Shown one piece after another: positions 43,472 through 53,200 of a stretch of 64,000 bases of DNA. Position 1 is the first letter of the stretch. The number at the start of each line of letters is the position of its first letter. The position numbers and the translations under genes are program-made. Below the pieces are notes generated by a model. That model worked only from the letters and a program-made list of their open reading frames with translations. It had not been told where the DNA came from and made no database searches. Origin of the DNA: Algirhabdus cladophorae (GTDB taxonomy: Bacteria > Pseudomonadota > Alphaproteobacteria > Rhodobacterales > Rhodobacteraceae); the NCBI RefSeq assembly GCF_044772865.1, contig NZ_CP173029.1:3348001-3412000 (forward strand), read 5' to 3'.

Positions 43472-44290
43472 ATGCAGATTTTGGTCACAGGCGGGACAGG
43501 AAAATTGGCGCAGTCAATGGCGCAGTCAATGGCGTCGGGCGATGCGCCGTTTGAAATGTTGCGTTTGTCACGTCGCAGGGATGATCCAAATTGCCTTTAC
43601 TGGGATCAGGCGCAGAGTAGCATTGTGCCGCCGCTGGCCCGAACACCAGATGCTTTGGTGCATTTGGCCGGGGCAACGCCGGTGGGCGATCAAGCCTACG
43701 ACGGAACAATTCCGCTGGCCCACGCGACCCTAGCATTGGCCCAAGCCCTTGGGATCAAGCGGATGATTGTTGTGTCGTCGATTGCGGTTTACGGCCCCCC
43801 ATTGGCACGTCCTTTTTTGGAGGAGGATCAGTTAAACCCTGCCCATCCTTACGGGCAATCCAAACGAGATCTAGAGCACCACATGCAGCGCAATCATAGC
43901 GCTTTTGGTGTGAAGGAAATATCGATCTTACGCTTGGGTAATGTCATTGGGGCCGATCAACTGGGTCATTTGGCCAAGAGTGCAACAGCCGCCAATCCTT
44001 TGCAGATTGCCCAATTTGAGGATGGTAGTTATGCAATGCGCAGCTATCTGAATGCGGCCCTATTATGTGACGTGATTGCGCAATTGGTCAGCGCAGGTTC
44101 CATGCCCTCGGTATTTAACGTGTCGACCTTGACGCCCATTGGCATGGACGTGGTCGCCGACAAATTAGGGGCGCCATGGATCGCACGGGACGCGACACCA
44201 CAAGATGTCCCTTTGGTGGCCATGGATTGCGCCGCTCTGGGCAAATTTGCAGCCAACCGGTTTGACCTTTCGACAAAGCGCCTGCTGTAA
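43472..44290 (+). CDS. NAD-dependent epimerase/dehydratase (extended SDR)
   Basis: 272 residues from an ATG at 43472 behind AAAGGA. NAD loop VTGGTGKLAQ, HLAGATPVG, and the catalytic pair in SSIAVYG and YGQSKRDLE are present. It is short, with a reduced C-terminal domain, and an in-frame 12-base tandem duplication near its start gives AQSMAQSM. The product is not assignable; it probably reduces or epimerises a nucleotide sugar of the polymer. Confidence 0.8.
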   Translation: MQILVTGGTGKLAQSMAQSMASGDAPFEMLRLSRRRDDPNCLYWDQAQSSIVPPLARTPDALVHLAGATPVGDQAYDGTIPLAHATLALAQALGIKRMIVVSSIAVYGPPLARPFLEEDQLNPAHPYGQSKRDLEHHMQRNHSAFGVKEISILRLGNVIGADQLGHLAKSATAANPLQIAQFEDGSYAMRSYLNAALLCDVIAQLVSAGSMPSVFNVSTLTPIGMDVVADKLGAPWIARDATPQDVPLVAMDCAALGKFAANRFDLSTKRLL

Positions 44291-44374
44291 TGCTGCCAGG
44301 GGTGACTTTCCATCTGGCGCTTGTTAAAGCGGGTTTGGTGGTATTGGTTGGTTTCTTACAAAGAGGCGTATTTC

Positions 44375-44938
44375 GTGAAAGTTGAACAAACTCAATTGAG
44401 TGGGGTGTTTATTTTGACGCCCAACCGATTTGGAGACGCCCGCGGATTTTTCTCGGAAAGTTACAGCAAGCGGGTCATGGCAGATGCCGGATTTGACTAT
44501 GACTTTGTGCAGGACAACCATTCGGTTTCGGCACAGATCGGCACTGTGCGCGGCCTGCATTTTCAATCGCCCCCGCATGCTCAAGACAAGCTGGTGCGCT
44601 GTGGGCAAGGTGCCCTGTTTGATGTGGCGGTCGATATACGCAAAGGCTCACCGACCTACGGCAAATGGGTTGGGGCCGAACTGACTGCTGAGAACGGCAA
44701 ACAGTTGATGGTGCCTGCGGGGTTTCTGCATGGCTTTTCCACCCGTGCGCCTAACACCGAAATTATTTACAAATGCACTGATTACTACGCCCCCGAGTGC
44801 GACGGAGCCGTGCGTTTTGATTGCCCGGATATCGGGATCGATTGGGGCCTGAACGGGGTTGATGCAGTTTTGTCTGCCAAGGATGCTGCTGCGCCAACGC
44901 TCGCAGATTTTGACAGCCCATTTGTGTTTGAGGGTTAA
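44375..44938 (+). CDS. rfbC: dTDP-4-dehydrorhamnose 3,5-epimerase
   Basis: 187 residues from a GTG at 44375 (KVEQTQLSGVFILTPNRFGD), the start that gives the family's usual length; an in-frame ATG at 44321 would add 18 unconserved residues. Catalytic segments: DARGFFSESYS, QDNHSVSAQIGTVRGLHFQ with the active-site His, and GFLHGFSTRA; the late Tyr is in IIYKCTDYY. First gene of a tight rfbC-B-D-A operon. Confidence 0.95.
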   Translation: MKVEQTQLSGVFILTPNRFGDARGFFSESYSKRVMADAGFDYDFVQDNHSVSAQIGTVRGLHFQSPPHAQDKLVRCGQGALFDVAVDIRKGSPTYGKWVGAELTAENGKQLMVPAGFLHGFSTRAPNTEIIYKCTDYYAPECDGAVRFDCPDIGIDWGLNGVDAVLSAKDAAAPTLADFDSPFVFEG

Positions 44939-44941
44939 GCC

Positions 44942-45982
44942 ATGAAAATTTTGGTAACTGGCGGTGCGGGCTTCATTGGGTCGGCAGTGGTGCGCCATGC
45001 AATTGCTCAGGGGCACGAAATCGTCAATTTGGACGCTCTGACCTATGCAGCCTGTTTGGACAATGTGGCGTTGGTTGCGGATGATCCAAAATATGCGTTC
45101 GAACAGGTCGATATTCGCAATCGCGCTGCATTAGACACTGTTTTTGCCAAGCATACGCCAGATGCTGTGATGCATTTGGCCGCCGAAAGCCATGTGGATC
45201 GGTCTATCGACGGACCTGCAGATTTTATCGAGACCAACATCACAGGCACCTTCAATCTGCTGGAGGCCGCACGCGCCTTTTGGGAGGGACAAGGTCGCCC
45301 CGATACGTTTCGGTTCCACCATATTTCGACCGATGAGGTCTTTGGTTCGTTGGGCGCTACGGGCCAGTTTACGGAAAGCACTCCTTACGATCCAAACAGT
45401 CCCTATTCCGCCTCCAAAGCGGCCTCTGATCATTTGGTTCGTGCCTGGGCAGAGACCTATGGGCTGCCTGTGGTTCTGACGAATTGTTCGAACAACTATG
45501 GCCCGTTTCACTTTCCCGAAAAGCTGGTTCCTGTGGTGATCCTGAACGCATTGGCCGGTAAGGATATTCCGATTTATGGCAAGGGCGACAACGTACGTGA
45601 TTGGCTATACGTGGAAGATCACGCCGACGCCTTGCTGACAGTTTTGCAAAAGGGTGAACTCAAGCGCAGCTATAACATCGGCGGCGAAAACGAAGCCCAG
45701 AATGTTGAGATCGTAAAAATGATCTGCGCCATTTTGGATGAAAAACGTCCCAAAGACGCGCCCTATGCGGATCAGATCACCTATGTGGCGGATCGGCCCG
45801 GTCATGACCAACGGTATGCGATTGATCCCACGCGTATTGCAACCGAGTTGGGCTGGCGCCCGTCTGTTACCTTGCAAGAGGGTCTTGAACTGACGGTTCA
45901 ATGGTATCTGGACAATGAGGACTGGTGGCGCGCCTTGCAGAACCGGTCAGGCGTTGGGACTCGTTTGGGGACCAAAGCATGA
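44942..45982 (+). CDS. rfbB: dTDP-glucose 4,6-dehydratase
   Basis: 346 residues; NAD loop VTGGAGFIGSAVVRH, HLAAESHVDRSID, catalytic STDEVFGSLG and YSASKAASDH, and NNYGPFHFPEKLVP. It makes dTDP-4-keto-6-deoxyglucose, the substrate of rfbC. The stop overlaps the rfbD start (ATGA). Confidence 0.96.
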   Translation: MKILVTGGAGFIGSAVVRHAIAQGHEIVNLDALTYAACLDNVALVADDPKYAFEQVDIRNRAALDTVFAKHTPDAVMHLAAESHVDRSIDGPADFIETNITGTFNLLEAARAFWEGQGRPDTFRFHHISTDEVFGSLGATGQFTESTPYDPNSPYSASKAASDHLVRAWAETYGLPVVLTNCSNNYGPFHFPEKLVPVVILNALAGKDIPIYGKGDNVRDWLYVEDHADALLTVLQKGELKRSYNIGGENEAQNVEIVKMICAILDEKRPKDAPYADQITYVADRPGHDQRYAIDPTRIATELGWRPSVTLQEGLELTVQWYLDNEDWWRALQNRSGVGTRLGTKA

Positions 45983-46830
45983 TCCTCGTTTTTGGCAAAT
46001 CCGGCCAAGTGGCGACAGAGTTGGCGGCCCTGCCAGACACCCAGTGTTTTGGTCGTGACGCCGCAGATCTAACTGATCCTGCCAGCTCTGCTGCGTTGAT
46101 TTTGCAGCACGCGCCCAGCGCTGTGATCAATGCCGCCGCTTACACGGCTGTAGACAAGGCAGAAGAAGACGAGGACACAGCCCATCTGGTCAATGCCCAA
46201 GCCCCGGCCGCTATGGCGCGAGTTTGCGCAGAAATGGGCATTCCGTTTGTTCATATCTCGACCGATTATGTGTTTGACGGCTCTGGAACAGCGCTGTGGC
46301 AGCCGACAGATCCTGTGGCACCACTGGGCGCCTATGGCCGTACGAAACTGGCGGGCGAGCAGGCCGTTAGCGACAGCAAAGGCATCTTTGGTATTTTGCG
46401 CACATCTTGGGTGTTTTCTGCCCATGGCAATAACTTTGTCAAAACCATGCTGCGCCTTGGTGCCAGCCGGGATGCGCTGACGATTGTGGCCGATCAAATT
46501 GGCGGACCGACCGCAGCGCGGGATATTGCGCAAACCTGTCATGTGATGGCGCTGCAATTGGCAGAGGATGCGACAAAATCCGGGGTCTATCACTTTGCCG
46601 GGGCCCCTACGCTAAGTTGGGCCGATTTCGCCCGCGCAATTTTCGCGAAGGCCGGATTGGATGTCGCCGTCACAGACATTCCCAGCAAAGACTATCCAAC
46701 ACCCGCTGCACGCCCTGCAAATTCCCGCATGGACTGCACAACAACGACCCAAGCCTTTGGCGTACCCCCTTGTGATTGGGACGCGGCGCTGGACGCGGTT
46801 TTGGAACAATTGAAGGACACCTCAGCATGA
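45979..46830 (+). CDS. rfbD: dTDP-4-dehydrorhamnose reductase
   Basis: 283 residues from an ATG that overlaps the rfbB stop. NADPH loop FGKSGQVATEL, INAAAYTAVDKAEED, STDYVFDG and YGRTKLAGE are the family signatures. It performs the last step to dTDP-L-rhamnose and overlaps rfbA by ATGA. Confidence 0.96.
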   Translation: MILVFGKSGQVATELAALPDTQCFGRDAADLTDPASSAALILQHAPSAVINAAAYTAVDKAEEDEDTAHLVNAQAPAAMARVCAEMGIPFVHISTDYVFDGSGTALWQPTDPVAPLGAYGRTKLAGEQAVSDSKGIFGILRTSWVFSAHGNNFVKTMLRLGASRDALTIVADQIGGPTAARDIAQTCHVMALQLAEDATKSGVYHFAGAPTLSWADFARAIFAKAGLDVAVTDIPSKDYPTPAARPANSRMDCTTTTQAFGVPPCDWDAALDAVLEQLKDTSA

Positions 46831-47708
46831 CCCAGCGCAAAGGTATTATTCTGGCGGGCGGTTCTGGCACGCGACTTTATCCGATCACTCAAGGTGTATC
46901 CAAGCAACTGCTGCCGATTTATGACAAACCCATGATCTACTATCCGCTGAGTGTTTTGATGCTGTCGGGTATCCGCGAGATCGCGATCATCACAACGCCC
47001 CATGATCAGGCACAATTTATGAACCTTCTAGGGGATGGCAGCCAGTTTGGTTTGTCTTTGACCTTTATCGTTCAACCCAAACCCGAAGGGCTGGCCCAAG
47101 CTTATATCCTGGCCGAAGATTTTCTTGATGGCGCGCCCAGCGCAATGGTTTTGGGCGACAACATTTTCTTTGGGCACGGTTTGCCACAGATGTTGGAAAA
47201 TGCCGGTGGCAAGGGGACAGGCGGTACTGTCTTTGGCTATCGTGTGGCCGATCCCGAGCGCTACGGCGTGGTGGAATTTGACCAAGATGGTCAGGCGAAA
47301 TCCATCGTTGAAAAACCGGAGCAGCCCAAGTCGAATTACGCCGTGACAGGTTTGTATTTTCTGGATGGCGATGCCTCCAAACGCGCCCGTGCGGTTGAAC
47401 CATCGGAACGTGGCGAGTTGGAAATTACCACATTGCTTGAGATGTATCTGGACGAAGGCAGCCTGAGCGTTGAACGCATGGGGCGCGGCTTTGCTTGGTT
47501 GGATACAGGCACCCATGCCAGCCTATTGGATGCTGGAAACTTTGTGCGAACCCTAACAGAACGCCAAGGCCAGCAAGTGGGCAGCCCCGAGGAAATCGCC
47601 TACGCGAGCGGCTGGATCAACGACGCGCAGCTGGCCGAGCGGGCCAAGCTATATGGCAAAAACGCCTATGGCGCCTATCTGGCGAACCTGCCAGCGCAAT
47701 ATAGCTGA
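46827..47708 (+). CDS. rfbA: Glucose-1-phosphate thymidylyltransferase
   Basis: 293 residues; pyrophosphorylase signature LAGGSGTRLYPIT, KQLLPIYDKPMIYYPLS and metal-binding VLGDNIFFG. It makes dTDP-glucose, feeding the three enzymes encoded upstream. The glycosyltransferase gene follows ten bases later. Confidence 0.96.
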   Translation: MTQRKGIILAGGSGTRLYPITQGVSKQLLPIYDKPMIYYPLSVLMLSGIREIAIITTPHDQAQFMNLLGDGSQFGLSLTFIVQPKPEGLAQAYILAEDFLDGAPSAMVLGDNIFFGHGLPQMLENAGGKGTGGTVFGYRVADPERYGVVEFDQDGQAKSIVEKPEQPKSNYAVTGLYFLDGDASKRARAVEPSERGELEITTLLEMYLDEGSLSVERMGRGFAWLDTGTHASLLDAGNFVRTLTERQGQQVGSPEEIAYASGWINDAQLAERAKLYGKNAYGAYLANLPAQYS

Positions 47709-47718
47709 TCGCAGCGGC

Positions 47719-50181
47719 ATGTTGCGGCAGGTCTGGTCCCTGTATCGACGGTATCTGCGGCAGCATCTCAGCGTCGTCCACAAAGGGAGACGGATCTTAA
47801 CGGACCAAGGTCAACGGGTAGGCACCATTGATCGGCTTCAAATACGCAATAATCAACTTGTCGTCTCGGGCTGGATCTTGATTGATGGGGGGCGATATGC
47901 GGATAACGGTGCAGAGTATAAAATCACCAAACGCCTGCGTCGCGGCGATGTTCCCGGTCAAGATGCCGCCAGTTTTGGATATGGTTTTGAGGTGTTTCGC
48001 CCGTCTTCCAGCCTAAGCGGTGTTTTGCTGTTTGAAGACGGCGATACAACGGTTCATCACAATATTTACCGGCGACACCTGTCGGTCCTAAAAGTCTTGA
48101 GTGTTATACGATTGTCCGCGAGATTTCTGGCGACATGCGTGACCATGATGCCATCGGCTATTGCCTTTTTGTCCAACAGATCCCCCGCAGCGCGGCGACG
48201 GCTTGTTGATGCGTTTGGCTTCTCGCATGTGACACGCGCCTTAGCCTTGGATGACGCAGAAATTTTAAATGATTTGGGGCCAAACAAGCCAAGTTATCCA
48301 AAATCGGTAACGGTCATTGTGCCGGTCTATAATGCCTTCGACCTGTTACCACAGTGTCTTGAGCGCATCGTCAAAAATGCCGATTTGCCCCTGCGTCTGA
48401 TCATTGTCGAAGACTGTTCAACGGATGCGCGGGTACGGCCCTATTTGGAAGGCTGGATTGCAGCACAGGACTTTGACGTCATTCCGATTTGGAACCAAGA
48501 GAACCTAGGTTTTGTTAAATCCGTGAATGCAGCTTTTGAGCGAGCGATTGAATATGATGTCCCTGCGGTTCTGATCAACTCTGATGCCATGTTGCCTGCC
48601 AATTGGACGACCCGCCTTGTTGATCCGATTGCACAGGACGATTTAGTCGCCAGTGTGACGCCACTATCCAACAATGCCGAGATCACAAATGTTCCAGTCA
48701 TCGTACAGGCTCGTGATCTGGAACTGGGTATGGTGGATCAGTTAGACGCTACGGCGAAAACCGGTCAAGGCAGATGGCAAAGTGCACCAACGGGCGTCGG
48801 GTTTTGCATGGCCTTGAACCCAATTTTTCTGAAGATCTTTCCGCAATTCGATACAGTCTTTGGAGCAGGCTACGGCGAAGAAGTGGACTGGTGCCAAAAG
48901 GCCATACAACGCGGTGGCCGTAATGTCGTGCAGCCCCGGCTTTTTGTGGAACATGTTGGCGGGCTTTCGTTTGGGGACACCGCCAAATCGCAAAAAATTG
49001 CCCTGAACGGACGGATTATCACCGACCGCTACCCGGGTTATGATGCTAGCGTACAGGAATGGATTGCGACGGATCCGATCCTGACAGCACGGCTGCGGAT
49101 GGCCTTGCGATGGGCCGAACTTGCATCGGTTGAACCTGTGCCGATTTACGTGGCGCACAGTTTGGGCGGTGGGGCAGATGTGTATCTGTCGCATAAGATC
49201 AAGGAACGGCTTAGCGAGGACCAGCCTGTCATTGTCCTGCGCGTTGGCAGTATGATGCGCTGGCGCATAGAGGTACATTGCCCACAAGGGACAACAATTG
49301 GAGAGACAGACAGCACCGAGGCCATGCAGGCATTATTAGACACTGTTTCACGCAAAACGCTCATTTTTTCCTGCGTGGCAGGTGACACGGACGCGATCGA
49401 AATACCCTCAATTATGCTGGAGCTTTTGAACGAGACCTCGGGGTTTGAGATTTTGCTGCATAATTTTTACGTAGTCACGCCAACCTATAGTTTTGTCGAC
49501 AACACCCAACGCTACACTGGACTGGCCCCCTACATAGATCCGGCACCGGGCGCGCGCATGGAACAGGGCGTCGACTTGCATCATTGGCAATCTACATGGC
49601 GCCCCGCCTTGGAGCGGGCAACGCGGGTCGTTGCTTTCTCGAAAAATTCTGCCGAGATTTTCAGCCAAGTCTATCCCAGCTACCGCGACAAAGTGGATGT
49701 GGTTCCGCATCAATTGCCATTCACACCTGCCCCGATCAAGCAGCCAGAGACGGCGCGTCGTTGCGTGGGGATCCTCGGGAATTTGAATGTTGAAAAAGGT
49801 GCCGAGGTCGTCGTGGCCTTGGGTCGACTTTTGCGCAAGGATCAAGCCTTTGATGTGGTCGTCTTGGGCGAAATTGATCCGCTGTTTTCCCTTCCCGAAA
49901 CGATCAAACATCACGGCGCCTACCGGCAAACGGACTTAACTGATTTGGTCGAACGCTACATGATTACGGATTGGCTTATTCCGTCGGTTTGTCCTGAAAC
50001 CTTTTCCTACACGACCCACGAAGCGATCGCGACGACGTTGCCTGTCACGTGCTTTGATCTTGGGGCCCAAGCCGAAGCGGTGGGGAAAGTGCAACAGGGC
50101 CACGTGTTGCCATATGGTTCAGCAACTGAATTGGCGCAACGTGCTTTTGTTCATTTTACAAAACCACTAAACCCAACCTAA
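47719..50181 (+). CDS. Two-domain glycosyltransferase (GT2 plus GT4-like)
   Basis: 820 residues from an ATG at 47719. After about 190 unassigned residues comes a GT-A (GT2-like) domain: VTVIVPVYNAFDLLPQCLER, the donor acidic residues in LINSDAML, and the GAGYGEEVDWCQKA acceptor segment. From about residue 473 a GT-B (GT4-like) half follows, with AHSLGGGADVYLS and VGILGNLNVEKGAEVV. Two catalytic modules in one chain suggest that it adds two sugars of the repeat unit in turn. It immediately follows rfbA, so rhamnose is a likely donor for one half. Confidence 0.82.
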   Translation: MLRQVWSLYRRYLRQHLSVVHKGRRILTDQGQRVGTIDRLQIRNNQLVVSGWILIDGGRYADNGAEYKITKRLRRGDVPGQDAASFGYGFEVFRPSSSLSGVLLFEDGDTTVHHNIYRRHLSVLKVLSVIRLSARFLATCVTMMPSAIAFLSNRSPAARRRLVDAFGFSHVTRALALDDAEILNDLGPNKPSYPKSVTVIVPVYNAFDLLPQCLERIVKNADLPLRLIIVEDCSTDARVRPYLEGWIAAQDFDVIPIWNQENLGFVKSVNAAFERAIEYDVPAVLINSDAMLPANWTTRLVDPIAQDDLVASVTPLSNNAEITNVPVIVQARDLELGMVDQLDATAKTGQGRWQSAPTGVGFCMALNPIFLKIFPQFDTVFGAGYGEEVDWCQKAIQRGGRNVVQPRLFVEHVGGLSFGDTAKSQKIALNGRIITDRYPGYDASVQEWIATDPILTARLRMALRWAELASVEPVPIYVAHSLGGGADVYLSHKIKERLSEDQPVIVLRVGSMMRWRIEVHCPQGTTIGETDSTEAMQALLDTVSRKTLIFSCVAGDTDAIEIPSIMLELLNETSGFEILLHNFYVVTPTYSFVDNTQRYTGLAPYIDPAPGARMEQGVDLHHWQSTWRPALERATRVVAFSKNSAEIFSQVYPSYRDKVDVVPHQLPFTPAPIKQPETARRCVGILGNLNVEKGAEVVVALGRLLRKDQAFDVVVLGEIDPLFSLPETIKHHGAYRQTDLTDLVERYMITDWLIPSVCPETFSYTTHEAIATTLPVTCFDLGAQAEAVGKVQQGHVLPYGSATELAQRAFVHFTKPLNPT

Positions 50182-50212
50182 CCTTTGCATTTTTTAGAGT
50201 ACGGAATTTTTA

Positions 50213-53200
50213 ATGAAACCCAACACGATCATGCGTCGCATCAGCGGGATTACCACAAGTTTTGGGGATTTATCCGATCTGGATTTGGTGTTTTATCGCA
50301 CCTACTACGGTGATCTGGCCGAAATGGATGATGCAGCCCTTGCCGCGCATTATCGCAACTACGGCAAAAGTGAGGGACGTTATCCGAACAATGCGGCGGC
50401 AGTTCTAGGATTCCAGAACGACCCTGAGATGCCGTATGGATTTTCGGCGCAGGCCTATCTGGCTGCAAACTTGGATGTCCGAGATTCGGTTCAGTATCCA
50501 GCGCAGGCCTTGGCGCATTTCAAGCAACACGGGATTTCAGAGCAACGCGCGGCCTATGACGGGTCCCTTGCGGTGCCCAGTTTCGATAAATCGACCCGCG
50601 CGCTTACAGGTGCGGATCGTAAGGATTGGCGCAAATGGTTGGCGATTCAATTTGAAAAGGACAGCCACGCCGACGTGTTGGCGGCCCATCCCCGCATGGC
50701 CTATTTGCCCGGCGGGTTCAACCTTGCCTCCTATATCGCGCATAACATCACGGACTTGCCATCCGACCTCAGCCCCTATGAGGCGTTTTTTCATTTTCTT
50801 GAATTTGGATTGGAAGACGGCCTGCGGTTTGAGCCCGCGGCCCTTGATCTGAATTTCATCGATGACTACCACAACATTACCATCAATCGCGCGCTGCCCA
50901 GCGCTACTCAGGTTGTCTCGCTCAAAGTGACCAAAGGCCGTCTGCCATGGGACCTGATTTATCTGAACGCAGGCGAATTGATGGCCAGCTATGGCTTTAG
51001 CGGCGTGCAGCTGGATACGATCTTTGATCACGAGTATTACCATGCTTTGGCCAGCGCCGATGCGCCTGATCTGCCTTTGACCCGCGCCGCTTGTGCCGAG
51101 CATTTCTGCACAAAAGGTTTTCAAAAACTTTTGCCGCTGCATCAAGATTACGTCTTTGATCCAGAGTTCTATGTGACGCGTTATAGCGATGCGTTGCACA
51201 AATACGGATTGGCCATTGCTGGCTATTCGCCGTCAGACATTTTGCCGATTTATGTGCACTATCTGCAAGTTGGGATCGCAGATCAAATGCAGCCAAATCT
51301 GCACGTAGATTTCGAGCATGAGTTTGATGTGCGCCTGCCGCAGGATATCGATGATTTACTCGCAGTCTACCGTTTGGAACACGACGCACTGCCAGCAGAT
51401 GCCAAAGATTTCCATGTCCTCAACGAGATTGCGACGAATTGCAATCGCGCTTTGTTTATGGTGCCAGTGACATCGACCCCCATCGCTGATTTCCTGACTG
51501 CTCTGGCGGATAAATACGCAACCTCTGGCCGCGAGGGCGTGGCCGAGAAACTGTATTGGGTGGTGGTGAACGCAGGGATTGGCGCGGGGCGTGCCAAGCG
51601 TCATTTGGGTGATTTGTACCAACGGCAAGGCAAAGACGAAGTCGCCTTGATGCTGCGTCGTGAAATGCTGACCAACGCATCACATCGCAACGAATGGACT
51701 TTTGTGCATGTGGCCAACAGCCTGAAGGCCCGCGGTGACATGCTGGGGGCCTCGCAGATTTGGAACTTTGCCAGCGACGCGACACCGGGTGATTACTATT
51801 TGTCCAGCAATGCCAATGAGAGTGCAAAACAAGCGTTTGACCATATTTGGGGACGTCTGCCCAAATACATTGCGGCTTACGGCGTCGAACAAACCCAATC
51901 CGATTTGAAACGTGCCTTGGATTACTGCGCGCCGACGGTGAAGCCTGTCACATCCCATCAGCCTGTCAAAAAGGTCGCCCTGATTGCTAATCTGGACCTG
52001 CCACAGTGCAAGCTCTACCGGGTCGATCAAAAAGCGGATCACCTGCGGGCTGCGGGATATGAAGTAGCAGTCTTTGGTCTGAACACAGGCATCGACAGCT
52101 TTATCGAACAGATGAAAGATTTCGAGGCGGCGATTTTCTTTCGGGTGCCTGCATTCCCCAAAATAATCGACGCGATCACGGGGGCGTCCCAATACGGCAT
52201 CGCTACGTTTTACGAGATTGACGACGTGGTCTTTGACACAGATCATTTCCCGCCGGCCTTTAAAACCTATGCGGGCACGATCACCCAGACGCAATATGAC
52301 GCGATGGCCTGCGGTGTTCCGTTGTTCGCCAAAGCGATGCAACTTTGCGACTATGGCATTGCCTCGACCCCGACCATCCAAACGTTGATGCAAAAGTTCG
52401 TCCGCACAGGGCAGGTCTTTGTTCATCGTAATGCGCTGGGCCAGTTGCATGAATTTGTGATGGAAACGGAACAAGCCCGGGTCAAAGACACCGCGACCAA
52501 ACCGATCCGCATTTTCTATGGGTCCGGCACCAAGGCCCACAAACAAGATTTCCACGAGATTATTGAGCCTGCATTGGCGGCGGTTGCAGAAAAATACGGC
52601 AAGAAAGTCGAGATTTTTCTGGTCGGTCATTTTGGGGAATTCAAAGCGCTGGATCCCAAGCGACATAATCTGCGCTCTATTGAGCCGATTTGGGATTTTG
52701 AGGACTACTGCGCGTTGCTGGCAAAATCCGATATCAACTTATCCGTCCTTGCGCCTTCACTGGTGACCGACGCCAAGAGCGAGATCAAATGGATGGAAGC
52801 CGCCATGTTGGGGATCCCATCGGTGGTCAGTCGCACGGCCACGCATTCCGAAGTGATCCGCGACGGTGAAACCGGGTACCTTTGCGATGATGCTGCCGAT
52901 TTCACCAAGCACCTTATGACTTTGATGGGCGATGCAGATTTGCGCCAGAAGATCGGCGAACAAGCCAAGCAACAAGTGTTTGCCGAATATTCGGTTCAGA
53001 CCATGGCCAGCAATATCAAAGGTATCCTCACCGCAGTTACGCCAGAGCAAAAAGTTCGCAAAAAACTGTTGGTGGTCAATGTGTTTTACCCGCCGCAATC
53101 AATTGGCGGTGCGACACGCGTTGTGCGCGACAACGTAACCTTGCTGAAAGAACAGTATGGCGACGAGTTTGACATCGACGTTCTGTGCACGTTGCAGGGC

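Noticed and set aside
51680..52666. 328-residue frame on the minus strand
   Set aside because: Antisense of the giant glycosyltransferase; no recognisable family and poor codon pattern.
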